Source: an uncultured Eubacteriales bacterium (lineage in GTDB: Bacteria; Bacillota; Clostridia; Oscillospirales; CAG-272). Taken from it: a DNA stretch of 64,000 nucleotides. Position numbers and translations under genes: made by a program. The stretch spans positions 1 to 64,000 of the forward strand of contig CAKSQF010000003.1 of assembly GCA_934486825.1 (NCBI GenBank), given 5' to 3'. Below are positions 26,596 through 34,813 of the stretch, piece after piece. The stretch's first letter is position 1, and each line of letters starts with the position of its first letter. The notes below the pieces were generated by a model, which was given only the letters and a program-made list of their open reading frames with translations, did no database searches and was not told the DNA's origin.

Positions 26596-27017
26596 TAGAA
26601 CTACCGAAAAAAATCAAAATATTTTTTCTTCCACGTTTTGTTCGGAAAGTGATGAAAATTTGTCGGCTGTGTGTGCTTCGTCTGAATTTTTGTGCAAATT
26701 GCGAAGATGTAAAAAATCACATGTGAAAATTGTGCAAAATGCACAGCGCTTTTACGACAGCTGACATGCTGCATCGGTTCAAAAAAGTAAATAAAAATTA
26801 CTGCAAAACGCATCTTGAATCACTGTTTATATTATTGTGCTAATAAAAAGGAAAATCGCTTATTTGAGTAAACTATATTTACATGTGCGATCAAACGACT
26901 GACAAGCCAAAAGACACTCACGGAAGGGTGTGAACACGTGGAAGATGCTGCCTTGATTTTTTTCAAAAAAAATGACATCACCGCTGTTTTTGCTCTCTCA
27001 ATGTCTTTTGCGGCAAC
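26596..27017. other. AT-rich intergenic region
   Basis: About 420 bases without a credible gene on either strand. TTGTGCAAA occurs twice, at 26690 and 26730, exactly 40 bases apart, and a small hairpin (CACTCACGGAAGGGTGTG) lies near 26920. Possible operator region for the divergent transcripts. Nothing else is recognised. Confidence 0.5.
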
Positions 27018-27046
27018 TTGACAACCCGGCTCATGTGTGATAATAT
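27018..27046 (+). promoter_or_regulatory. Promoter of the ABC / NHL-YIP1 / DUF5696 operon
   Basis: TTGACA at 27018-27023 and TAATAT at 27041-27046 with 17-bp spacing. Transcription would start near 27053, leaving a leader of about 247 nt. Confidence 0.75.
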
Positions 27047-27052
27047 ATACTC

Positions 27053-27299
27053 ACGTTTCGGGGAGACGCCTGCTGCTGTGAGGCGACAACCGTTTCTTCG
27101 CAGACAGGCGGTTACCGCAAGAAGCTGCTTTGCGATCGTTTGATCGCTTTTCGGTGCAGAACCATTCCGGTGCTTCCTTCATTATATTATATCGTCGGGG
27201 GTCCGGATTGCCCCGACGGCAATTTTTATCATTCCGGAGCTCTTGCGGTCGCAGATCGGTGCGATCGCGCGCACATTTATTTTAGGAGGAAAAGTCAAA
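27053..27299 (+). promoter_or_regulatory. Structured 5' leader of the ABC operon
   Basis: Successive hairpins can be drawn at 27067-27085 (CGCCT/AGGCG), 27088-27113 (AACCG/CGGTT) and 27132-27147 (GCGATC-GTTT-GATCGC), followed by the terminator-like hairpin at 27193-27226. This layout suggests transcription attenuation or a riboswitch-like control. No known riboswitch consensus (T-box, c-di-GMP, glycine, SAM) was recognised. Confidence 0.5.
27193..27226 (+). terminator. Terminator-like hairpin in the operon leader
   Basis: Stem CGTCGGGG / CCCCGACG with a 10-nt loop, followed by GCAATTTTTA. It lies between promoter and first gene, so it is a candidate attenuator. Confidence 0.65.
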
Positions 27300-30200
27300 A
27301 TGAAACTGACAAAGAAGACAAGACTGCTTGCCGGATTTCTTGCGGCTCTTCTGATTGTGGGACCGGGAACGGTTGCCGCATCGGCTGACGAAAACCGCAG
27401 CAGGTCTAATGCTTCTTCGGGTGGCAGCTACGAAACGCCGTCGCTTACCGAGCTTCTCAACACAATCAAGTATTCGGAGTACAGGGCTAAATACGTTGAC
27501 ATTGCACCCGGTTCTGAGTCCGCCGTACTTGCGGGTGATTCTATCGTTTCGTTTACCGAAAAGATCACGAATGCGCCGGGTACAAAGGAAGTTGTTCTCG
27601 AAAACGGGACAAAGCTGCTTTATCTGCCTTCCGACGGCGTCGTCGGCTGGACGCTTGATATGCCGTCCGCGGGCATGTACAACATTGTTATAACCTATTA
27701 TCCCGTTGAGGATATCGATGCCTCGACCGGTAAGACCGATTCGAAGACGACATCGATCGAAAGAACTCTTTTTGTCAACGAAAAGGTTCCTTTCTACGAA
27801 GCGCGTTTTCTTACCATGACAAAATCATGGGAGGATATTGATTCGACCCTGCAGAAGGATGCCGACGGCAATCAGATTTACAAAATCGTCGATGCTTCGG
27901 GCAAGGTTAAATACCCCTATGTGGATATAAACGGCAACTGCCTTGAACGCGATCTTTCGTCCGGAAAGCTTGCTTTTGCCAAGACCGGCGATGCCCTTGA
28001 TGTTGACAAGCTTATATCCGAGGGATATCAGAAGTATCCCGCATATCAGAACGATATCAACGGCAACGAAATAAAGTCGGAAAAGCAGCTTGTGCTTTCC
28101 TCGACGAAGACCTATTTCAACGAAACGCTCGGAATCAACACGCGCATCGGAGAAAGAAAAACATATACCGCATGCGATTCGACCGGTTACTTCACCGAGC
28201 CGCTTGAGTTCTACTTTGACAAGGGTGAAAACACAATACAGCTTCAGGCACAGCGCGAATCGATGGCTATCGAATCGATCAGCATTGTTCCTGTAGAAAA
28301 GAAGATGTCCTACACGGATTATCTGAAGCTTCACGAGGATGCCCGGGACTATTCGGGAAGCGCCGTGAAGATTCAGGCGGAATATCCGCTTGCAACTTCG
28401 GAAAACACGGTTTACCCGACGAATGACAGAACCTCCTACATAACCGAACCGCAGGACGCGTCGCAGCTGCTTCTCAATGCGATCGGCGGCGACGGCGGTG
28501 AAAAGTGGAAGAACATCGGTCAGTGGGTGCGCTGGAACATCGAGGTTCCCGAGACCGGCTGGTATCAGATCACGCTTCGCTTCAAGCAGAGCGTGCTTGA
28601 AGGAACCTTCTCGTCGAGAACTCTCCGCGTAGCTACCGCGAGCATGCTTGCCGAAGGTAAGCTGCCCGAGATTCCGTTTGAGGAAGCTTATTATCTGCAG
28701 TTCAACTACAGAGACGACTGGCAGACCGCGGCACTCAACGACGGTAGCACGACCTTCAAGATCTACCTTGAAAAGGGCGTCAATCAGATAGAGCTTGAGT
28801 CGTCGCTCGGCAACATGGCAGAGATACTCCGCCGTGTAAATGCGTCGATGACGACGGTCAATGCGATCTATATCAAAATACTGATGATTACCGGTTCGGA
28901 ACCGGACTCAAACCGTGACTACGGATTTTACCGCATAATGCCGGATGATGTTGACGAGCTTCTCCGTCAGGCGAGAGAGCTTGAATCGATCTCCGAGGCA
29001 TTCAGCAAGGTGACCAAATCGACAGGTTCGCATGCAAAGACCCTTGACAAGGTCGCGATGCTCCTTGAGCGTATGGGCTCGGACGAGAGCAAGATCGCCG
29101 GCAACCTTGACAACCTGAAGGAAAACCTCGGTACGCTCGGAACATGGCTTCAGACCTCGACCGAGCAGCCCCTTGAGATCGACTACATAATAGCCGAAGC
29201 TCCCGGAACCGATGTTGGTAAAACCCACAAAGCAAACGACTCCTTCTTACAGGCGTTCTGGTTTGAGATGATCCAGTTCGCACGTTCGTTTGTATCCGAT
29301 TACAACACTCTCGGATCCATGGAGGTTGTAAGCGAAGGAAACACCGTTGAGGTCTGGACAACGCTCGGACGCGACCAGGCTCAGATAATCCGAAATCTTA
29401 TAAATACCGATTTCAATAAGACTCACCCCGGAATTTCGGTTGAGCTTAAGCTTGTCGCCGGGGGCTCGTTGCTTCCGTCGGTTCTCGCGGGCGTCGGACC
29501 CGATGTTTCAATGGGTCACGGCTCGGGTGATGTAATCAACTGGGCAATACGTTCGGCGGTCGTTCCGCTTAACGATATGGAAGGAATTGAAGAAGTCGTC
29601 GGAAAGTTTGACGAAAAAGAGGGTTATCTCGGCGGACACTTTACCGAGAGCGGTGATTTCGTTGACGGATATTTCACGCAGGCGGCAATTATTCCGCTTG
29701 AACTGTTCGGCGAATTCGATCCGGACGGTGACGGCAAGGATTTTGAAACAAACGTGACTCTTTACGGACTTCCCGAAACCCAGTCCTTCTCGATGATGTT
29801 CTATCGTGCCGATGTCTTCCAGAACCTCGGCATCAATCCTCCGAAAACATGGGACGAACTTGTTGCGGCTCTTCCGATTCTCCAGAACAACCACATGGAA
29901 ATCGCGATGCCCAACTCGCTCGGAGGACTCAACCTGTTCAACTATCAGATGGGCGGAGACCTTTATGCCGACAACGGAAAAAGAATAGGTCTTGATACAG
30001 ACGTCGCTCTTACCGCGTTCGACTACATGTGCTCCTTCTTCTCAAAATATAAATGTCCTTATACCTACAACTTCGCCACCAGATTCAGAACCGGCGAGAT
30101 TCCGATGGGTATCATGGATTACACGACTTACACACAGCTTTCGGTATATGCAACCGAGATCAGAGGTCTGTGGGAGTTCGTTGCTCTTCCCGGTGTTGTT

Positions 30201-30701
30201 CAGTACGATGACGCAGGCAATGTTACCGGCGTTAACAACACATCGGTCTCCGGAGTGTCCGCACTCATCATGCTTCATGATGACAAGCGCACGGAGGAGC
30301 AGACCGCTCACGCATGGGAATACATGAAATGGTATGTCGGAGCCGAAAACCAGTCGTCTTACGCAAATGAGCTGACAGCACTTCTCGGCACCGTTTCAAA
30401 GCACAATACTGCGAATGTTGAGGCGCTGTCCTCTCTGTCATGGACTACCAGCGAATACAAGAACCTTATGAGCCAGTTCAACAATCTTTCGGCTGTCCGC
30501 GAGTATCCCGGCGGATATATAATCGGACGTTATGTTTCGTTCGCCTTCCTCGCTGTTTACAATAACAACGCGGTACCGACCGAATCGATACTTGATTATA
30601 TAGTCGAGATAAACAAGGAAATCAGCAGAAAACGTAAGGAATTCAACATGACCTATTATGAGATAACTCAGAACAGCAGTTTTGTTGAAGAAGCGGGTTA
30701 G
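27300..30701 (+). CDS. Giant extracellular solute-binding protein (family 1) with N-terminal carbohydrate-binding-like domains
   Basis: A 1133-residue secreted protein. A Sec signal peptide (1-29, ending ASA) has no lipobox cysteine. Residues about 60-330 and 340-540 look like two beta-sandwich, carbohydrate-binding-like modules (GWTLDMPSAGMYNIVITYY; WVRWNIEVPETGWYQITLRF). About 545-650 is helical. Residues about 680-1090 are a family-1 ABC solute-binding domain (VEVWTTLGRDQ, GPDVSMGHG, GLPETQSFSMMFYRADVF, PKTWDEL). Typical sugar-binding proteins are 400-550 residues and lipid-anchored, so both the size and the lack of a lipobox are unusual. ATG 27300 is set by TAGGAGGAAA upstream. It is the first gene of a seven-gene operon. 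The substrate is probably a carbohydrate but unknown. Confidence 0.85.
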   Translation: MKLTKKTRLLAGFLAALLIVGPGTVAASADENRSRSNASSGGSYETPSLTELLNTIKYSEYRAKYVDIAPGSESAVLAGDSIVSFTEKITNAPGTKEVVLENGTKLLYLPSDGVVGWTLDMPSAGMYNIVITYYPVEDIDASTGKTDSKTTSIERTLFVNEKVPFYEARFLTMTKSWEDIDSTLQKDADGNQIYKIVDASGKVKYPYVDINGNCLERDLSSGKLAFAKTGDALDVDKLISEGYQKYPAYQNDINGNEIKSEKQLVLSSTKTYFNETLGINTRIGERKTYTACDSTGYFTEPLEFYFDKGENTIQLQAQRESMAIESISIVPVEKKMSYTDYLKLHEDARDYSGSAVKIQAEYPLATSENTVYPTNDRTSYITEPQDASQLLLNAIGGDGGEKWKNIGQWVRWNIEVPETGWYQITLRFKQSVLEGTFSSRTLRVATASMLAEGKLPEIPFEEAYYLQFNYRDDWQTAALNDGSTTFKIYLEKGVNQIELESSLGNMAEILRRVNASMTTVNAIYIKILMITGSEPDSNRDYGFYRIMPDDVDELLRQARELESISEAFSKVTKSTGSHAKTLDKVAMLLERMGSDESKIAGNLDNLKENLGTLGTWLQTSTEQPLEIDYIIAEAPGTDVGKTHKANDSFLQAFWFEMIQFARSFVSDYNTLGSMEVVSEGNTVEVWTTLGRDQAQIIRNLINTDFNKTHPGISVELKLVAGGSLLPSVLAGVGPDVSMGHGSGDVINWAIRSAVVPLNDMEGIEEVVGKFDEKEGYLGGHFTESGDFVDGYFTQAAIIPLELFGEFDPDGDGKDFETNVTLYGLPETQSFSMMFYRADVFQNLGINPPKTWDELVAALPILQNNHMEIAMPNSLGGLNLFNYQMGGDLYADNGKRIGLDTDVALTAFDYMCSFFSKYKCPYTYNFATRFRTGEIPMGIMDYTTYTQLSVYATEIRGLWEFVALPGVVQYDDAGNVTGVNNTSVSGVSALIMLHDDKRTEEQTAHAWEYMKWYVGAENQSSYANELTALLGTVSKHNTANVEALSSLSWTTSEYKNLMSQFNNLSAVREYPGGYIIGRYVSFAFLAVYNNNAVPTESILDYIVEINKEISRKRKEFNMTYYEITQNSSFVEEAG

Positions 30702-30753
30702 TCCTGTAAAACAATGAAAAATACGAAATTTCAGAATAAGGAGAGGATTGCAG

Positions 30754-31722
30754 GTGTCAGCTAAAACGGCTAACAATACTCAGGACGTGCAGGTAAAAAA
30801 GCCCGTCGCGAGAAAAGATATGACCAAAATGCAGTGGACACTCAAGGAAATGAGACGCAACTGGTTTGCATACATAATGCTTGCCCCGTACTATCTTATC
30901 TTCCTGACATTCACCATCATTCCCGTCGTTGTATCGCTTGTCCTGAGCTTTACATCATTCAATATGTTGGAGCCTCCGACATTTATATTCATGCAGAATT
31001 ACATCAGACTCTTTCTTGACGATGATATCTTCATTCTTGCATGTCAGAACACGCTTATATTTGCGGCGATCACGGGTCCCGTATCATATTTGCTTTCATT
31101 CCTCGTTGCATGGTTCATCAACGAGCTTTCGCCGAAGATCAGAGCGATCGTTACTCTGATCTTCTATGCGCCGAACATTGCCGGATCGGTATACATGATC
31201 TGGTCGGTGGCATTCTCGTCCGACTCGTACGGATATGTCAACGGTCTGCTTCTTTATCTCGATCTTATCGACAAGCCGATAGCTTTCTTCCAGGATGCCG
31301 ATTACGTCATGCCGCTTTGTATAGTGGTTGCACTCTGGACGTCGCTCGGCACGGCGTTCCTGTCATTCATTGCGGGTCTTCAGGTTGTTGACCGTTCGCT
31401 TTACGAAGCGGCAGCGGTTGACGGTGTCAAGAACCGCTGGCAGGAGCTTTGGTATGTCACACTGCCGTACATGAAGCCTCAGCTCATGTTCGGTGCGATA
31501 CTTGCAATAACCGGATCATTCGGTTTCGGCGGTATCGTTGACGCACTTGCCGGTAACCCGTCGGTCGATTACTGTGCATGGACGATAACCCATCACCTGA
31601 ACGACTACGGCGGCGCAAGGTATGAGATCGGTTATGCGTCTGCGATCGCAACGGTGCTCTTTATCATAATGATAGGTGCAAACGCGGCGGTCAAGAAAAT
31701 TCTATCGAAAGTGGGGCAGTAA
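30754..31722 (+). CDS. Carbohydrate ABC transporter permease, MalF-like (pair 1)
   Basis: A 322-residue inner-membrane permease with six predicted helices. The cytoplasmic EAA loop that docks the ATPase reads YEAAAVDGVKNRWQELWYVT followed by LPYMKP, near residues 222-247. This is the ABC CUT1 family. The start is GTG 30754, because AGGAGAGG ends seven bases upstream. TTG 30748 is too close. It follows the binding-protein gene by 52 bases and precedes its partner permease by two. It takes up the solute delivered by the binding protein. Confidence 0.93.
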   Translation: MSAKTANNTQDVQVKKPVARKDMTKMQWTLKEMRRNWFAYIMLAPYYLIFLTFTIIPVVVSLVLSFTSFNMLEPPTFIFMQNYIRLFLDDDIFILACQNTLIFAAITGPVSYLLSFLVAWFINELSPKIRAIVTLIFYAPNIAGSVYMIWSVAFSSDSYGYVNGLLLYLDLIDKPIAFFQDADYVMPLCIVVALWTSLGTAFLSFIAGLQVVDRSLYEAAAVDGVKNRWQELWYVTLPYMKPQLMFGAILAITGSFGFGGIVDALAGNPSVDYCAWTITHHLNDYGGARYEIGYASAIATVLFIIMIGANAAVKKILSKVGQ

Positions 31723-31724
31723 CG

Positions 31725-32606
31725 ATGGCAAGAGTATCGAAATTAAGAACAAGAAAACATACCGTCGTTCTGAACCGTTCAAAGGGTGGAGACGCCGGAA
31801 TCGCTTTCTTCCTTATAATTATGGGCGCATTCATGTTCCTGCCCATGCTTTATACGATCATGCAGTCGCTCAAGCCGCTTGACGAGCTTTGGGTTTTCCC
31901 TCCGAAATTCTATGTTACGTCACCGACGCTCAAGAATTTCAAGGACCTGTTCAAGCTGATGAATCAGAACTGGGTGCCTTTTTCCAGATACCTCTTCAAC
32001 ACGATTCTTATATCGGTCGGAGGAACCTTCGGTAACCTGTTCCTTTCATCAATGGCGGCATACGTCCTGTCAAAGATCAAGTTCCCGGGCAGGGACGGAC
32101 TGTTCCAGCTTATCGTTCTTTCGCTGATGTTCCATCAGACGGTCGGTGCGATAGCGAACTTCATTATAATGTCGAGACTTCATTGGGTCGATACGCTCTG
32201 GGCGATAATCATACCCGCATGGGGATCGACGCTCGGACTATATCTTATGAAACAGTTCATGGAGTCGTCGGTTTCGGACGCGGTTCTTGAATCCGCGCGC
32301 CTTGACGGTGCAAGCGAACTTCGTACCTTCTGGACGATAGCGATGCCGATGGTCAAACCGGCATGGCTGACGCTTATAGTTTACTCCTTCAAAGATCTGT
32401 GGAACACTGGCTCCACGATCTATGTTTACTCCGAACAGCTCAAGACCTTCAGCTATGCGATAGGACAGATCCTGTCGGGCGGTATCGTGCGTTCGGGTGC
32501 GGGAGCAGCCTCAACCGTCGTTATGATGATCGTGCCGATTGCGGTGTTTGTCATATCGCAGTCGAACATTATCGAGACGATGGCATCGTCCGGTATGAAG
32601 GATTAA
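31725..32606 (+). CDS. Carbohydrate ABC transporter permease, MalG-like (pair 1)
   Basis: A 293-residue permease with six predicted membrane helices and the EAA loop LESARLDGASELRTFWTIAM followed by PMVKP near residues 187-212. It forms the heterodimeric channel with the MalF-like protein encoded two bases upstream. ABC CUT1 family, substrate unknown. The very short intergenic distance implies translational coupling. Confidence 0.93.
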   Translation: MARVSKLRTRKHTVVLNRSKGGDAGIAFFLIIMGAFMFLPMLYTIMQSLKPLDELWVFPPKFYVTSPTLKNFKDLFKLMNQNWVPFSRYLFNTILISVGGTFGNLFLSSMAAYVLSKIKFPGRDGLFQLIVLSLMFHQTVGAIANFIIMSRLHWVDTLWAIIIPAWGSTLGLYLMKQFMESSVSDAVLESARLDGASELRTFWTIAMPMVKPAWLTLIVYSFKDLWNTGSTIYVYSEQLKTFSYAIGQILSGGIVRSGAGAASTVVMMIVPIAVFVISQSNIIETMASSGMKD

Positions 32607-32614
32607 GGGGGTAT

Positions 32615-34792
32615 ATGATGAAGAGATTTACAAAAACATTTGCTGTTTTTTGCGCAATACTGATGATTGCTCTCGGCAGTGTATCTTCGTTTGCCGCTTC
32701 ATACAGCACATATACCTATTCGATCGACGGCGAACAGCTGCCGTCACCGGATGCCTACACTCCCGAAAAGGTTGTCGATTCAAAGAAGATCGGTCTTGAA
32801 AAGGCGCTCAATGCGCCGACGGCGATCGAGGTCGATAATGACGGCAATGTTTATATTGCCGACCCCAACAACAACAGAATCGTTGTTCTCAACAGGTATT
32901 ATGCATACAAGTATGAAATAAGCACCTTTGTCAACAGCGACGGTGTTGCGGACTCGCTCAGCGGGGCAGAGGGACTTTTCATATGGGAAGGCTATACGAT
33001 CGAGAATGAGGAATACACAAAAGAAAAGCTCATTTACGTAGCCGATACACTGAACCGCAGAATTGTGGTGTTTGATGCCGAAGGCAATTACGTGCGCACG
33101 ATAAGAGAGCCTGCCGGAGAGGTTATCAACGCAAGCGAAATCTACAGACCGGTAGCTCTTGCGGTTGACTCTTCGGGAAGAATATATGTCGTTTCGTCAA
33201 TGACATATCAGGGAATCATCTCACTTACGAACGAAGGTGAATTTGCCGGATACATAGGAGCTCAGAAGGTTACCTACAACGCACTCCAGCTCATCTGGAG
33301 AAAATTCCAGAGTGCCGAGCAGCTGGCAAAGCAGGATAAGAACATTTCGACCGAATACAACAACATCGCAATAGACGATGAGGGCTTTGTTTACGTAACG
33401 AACGGTGCGATCGAGGAATCGACGCTTTCAAGTGCGATCCGCTCGGGCAACAAGAATTATGCTCCGGTAAAGAAGCTCAATACATCGGGAACCGACATAA
33501 TGAGAAGAAACGGTTTCTTCATGCCCGCAGGTGAGATAACATTCAGATCCTATGCCCGCGCATCCGAAGGAAACACCGTTCCTTACGGTCCGTCGCACAT
33601 CGTTGACGTGGCACTCGGACCGGCAAACACATGGTCGATAATCGATGATAAGAGATCAAAGATCTACACATACGACGACAACGGCAATCTTCTGTTCGCA
33701 TTCGGCGACATGGGTACCCAGATGGGTAACATGCAGAAGGTATGCTCAATCACCTATCAGGGTGAAAAAATGATCGTGCTCGATAAGCAGACATCTTCCT
33801 TTACGATTTATTCGAGAACCGATTACGGCGATCTGCTTATAACAGCGATCGAAAACAACAACAAGCGTATGTATTCGCGTGCGCTTGACGACTGGAACGA
33901 AATACTCAAGAGCAACAACAACTTCGATGCAGCGTACATAGGAATAGGAAAGGCATACTACCGTCTCGGACAGTGGGAAACCGCAATGGACTATTTCGAG
34001 CGCGCATACGATACCAAAAATTACTCGGATGCATTCGGCAAATGGCGTAAGGAATGGGTAGAAAAGTACATCTGGGTCATTCCGATTGTGGTAATTGTCT
34101 TCTGCGTTGCGGTTGCCGAATTCTTCAAGTTCGCAAACAGAGTAAACAGAAAAGCAACTGTTTCGGGCAAAAAGAAGACCTTCTGGGAAGAAGTGCTGTA
34201 CGCATTCCACCTCATATTCCATCCGTTTGACGGATTCTGGGATCTGAAGCATGAAAAGCGAGGCTCTGTACGCGCGGCATTCTTTATTCTTGCGCTTGCA
34301 GTCGCATCCTTTGCTTACCAGAGCATCGGACGTGCATACATTTTCAACCCGCGCGGCGGATATACAAGTATAATCGGGCAGCTGTCCGGACTTCTTGTGC
34401 CGATAATCCTCGGTTCTACGGCAAACTGGTGTCTGACAACACTGTTTGACGGTGAAGGAAGCTTCAAGGATATTTTTGTTGCGATCTGCTATTGTCTTAC
34501 GCCGATAGTAATGTTTGTTCCGCTTGCAACACTTCTCACACATATTGTCACGAATTCGGAGGCTGGTTTTGTGAACCTTCTTCTCGGACTCTGCTATGTC
34601 TGGGTGGGAATGCTCTTGTTCTTCGGAACTATGGTTACACATGATTACTCTATGGGCAAGAACGTAATTACCCTTTTGGGTACCGCGATATGTGCCTGCG
34701 TTATCATGTTCATCATGGTACTGTTCTCGAGTCTGCTCATGAAGATGGTATCCTTCGTTTCGCAGATTATTACCGAAGTAACATACGGATAA
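32615..34792 (+). CDS. NHL-propeller / TPR / YIP1 membrane protein
   Basis: A 725-residue protein with an unusual architecture. Residues 1-25 are a signal peptide. About 45-405 hold NHL-type repeats (PTAIEVDNDGNVYIADPNNN, LIYVADTLNRRIVVFD), an extracellular beta-propeller. About 410-475 are a TPR-like helical unit (YIGIGKAYYRLGQWETAMDY). A membrane helix lies near 485-505. About 525-725 are a YIP1-type domain with about five further membrane helices. ATG 32615 or 32618 (better spacing from AAGGGGG) are both possible. Its place between permease and DUF5696 genes suggests it is a scaffold or sensor of the uptake system. That is inference. Confidence 0.85.
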   Translation: MMKRFTKTFAVFCAILMIALGSVSSFAASYSTYTYSIDGEQLPSPDAYTPEKVVDSKKIGLEKALNAPTAIEVDNDGNVYIADPNNNRIVVLNRYYAYKYEISTFVNSDGVADSLSGAEGLFIWEGYTIENEEYTKEKLIYVADTLNRRIVVFDAEGNYVRTIREPAGEVINASEIYRPVALAVDSSGRIYVVSSMTYQGIISLTNEGEFAGYIGAQKVTYNALQLIWRKFQSAEQLAKQDKNISTEYNNIAIDDEGFVYVTNGAIEESTLSSAIRSGNKNYAPVKKLNTSGTDIMRRNGFFMPAGEITFRSYARASEGNTVPYGPSHIVDVALGPANTWSIIDDKRSKIYTYDDNGNLLFAFGDMGTQMGNMQKVCSITYQGEKMIVLDKQTSSFTIYSRTDYGDLLITAIENNNKRMYSRALDDWNEILKSNNNFDAAYIGIGKAYYRLGQWETAMDYFERAYDTKNYSDAFGKWRKEWVEKYIWVIPIVVIVFCVAVAEFFKFANRVNRKATVSGKKKTFWEEVLYAFHLIFHPFDGFWDLKHEKRGSVRAAFFILALAVASFAYQSIGRAYIFNPRGGYTSIIGQLSGLLVPIILGSTANWCLTTLFDGEGSFKDIFVAICYCLTPIVMFVPLATLLTHIVTNSEAGFVNLLLGLCYVWVGMLLFFGTMVTHDYSMGKNVITLLGTAICACVIMFIMVLFSSLLMKMVSFVSQIITEVTYG

Positions 34793-34813
34793 AAGGAAGG
34801 AGTACGGATATAA

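Noticed and set aside
27053..27299. T-box or c-di-GMP riboswitch in the ABC operon leader
   Set aside because: No T-box TGGNACCGCG-like motif and no GEMM core were seen, so it is kept only as an unassigned structured leader.
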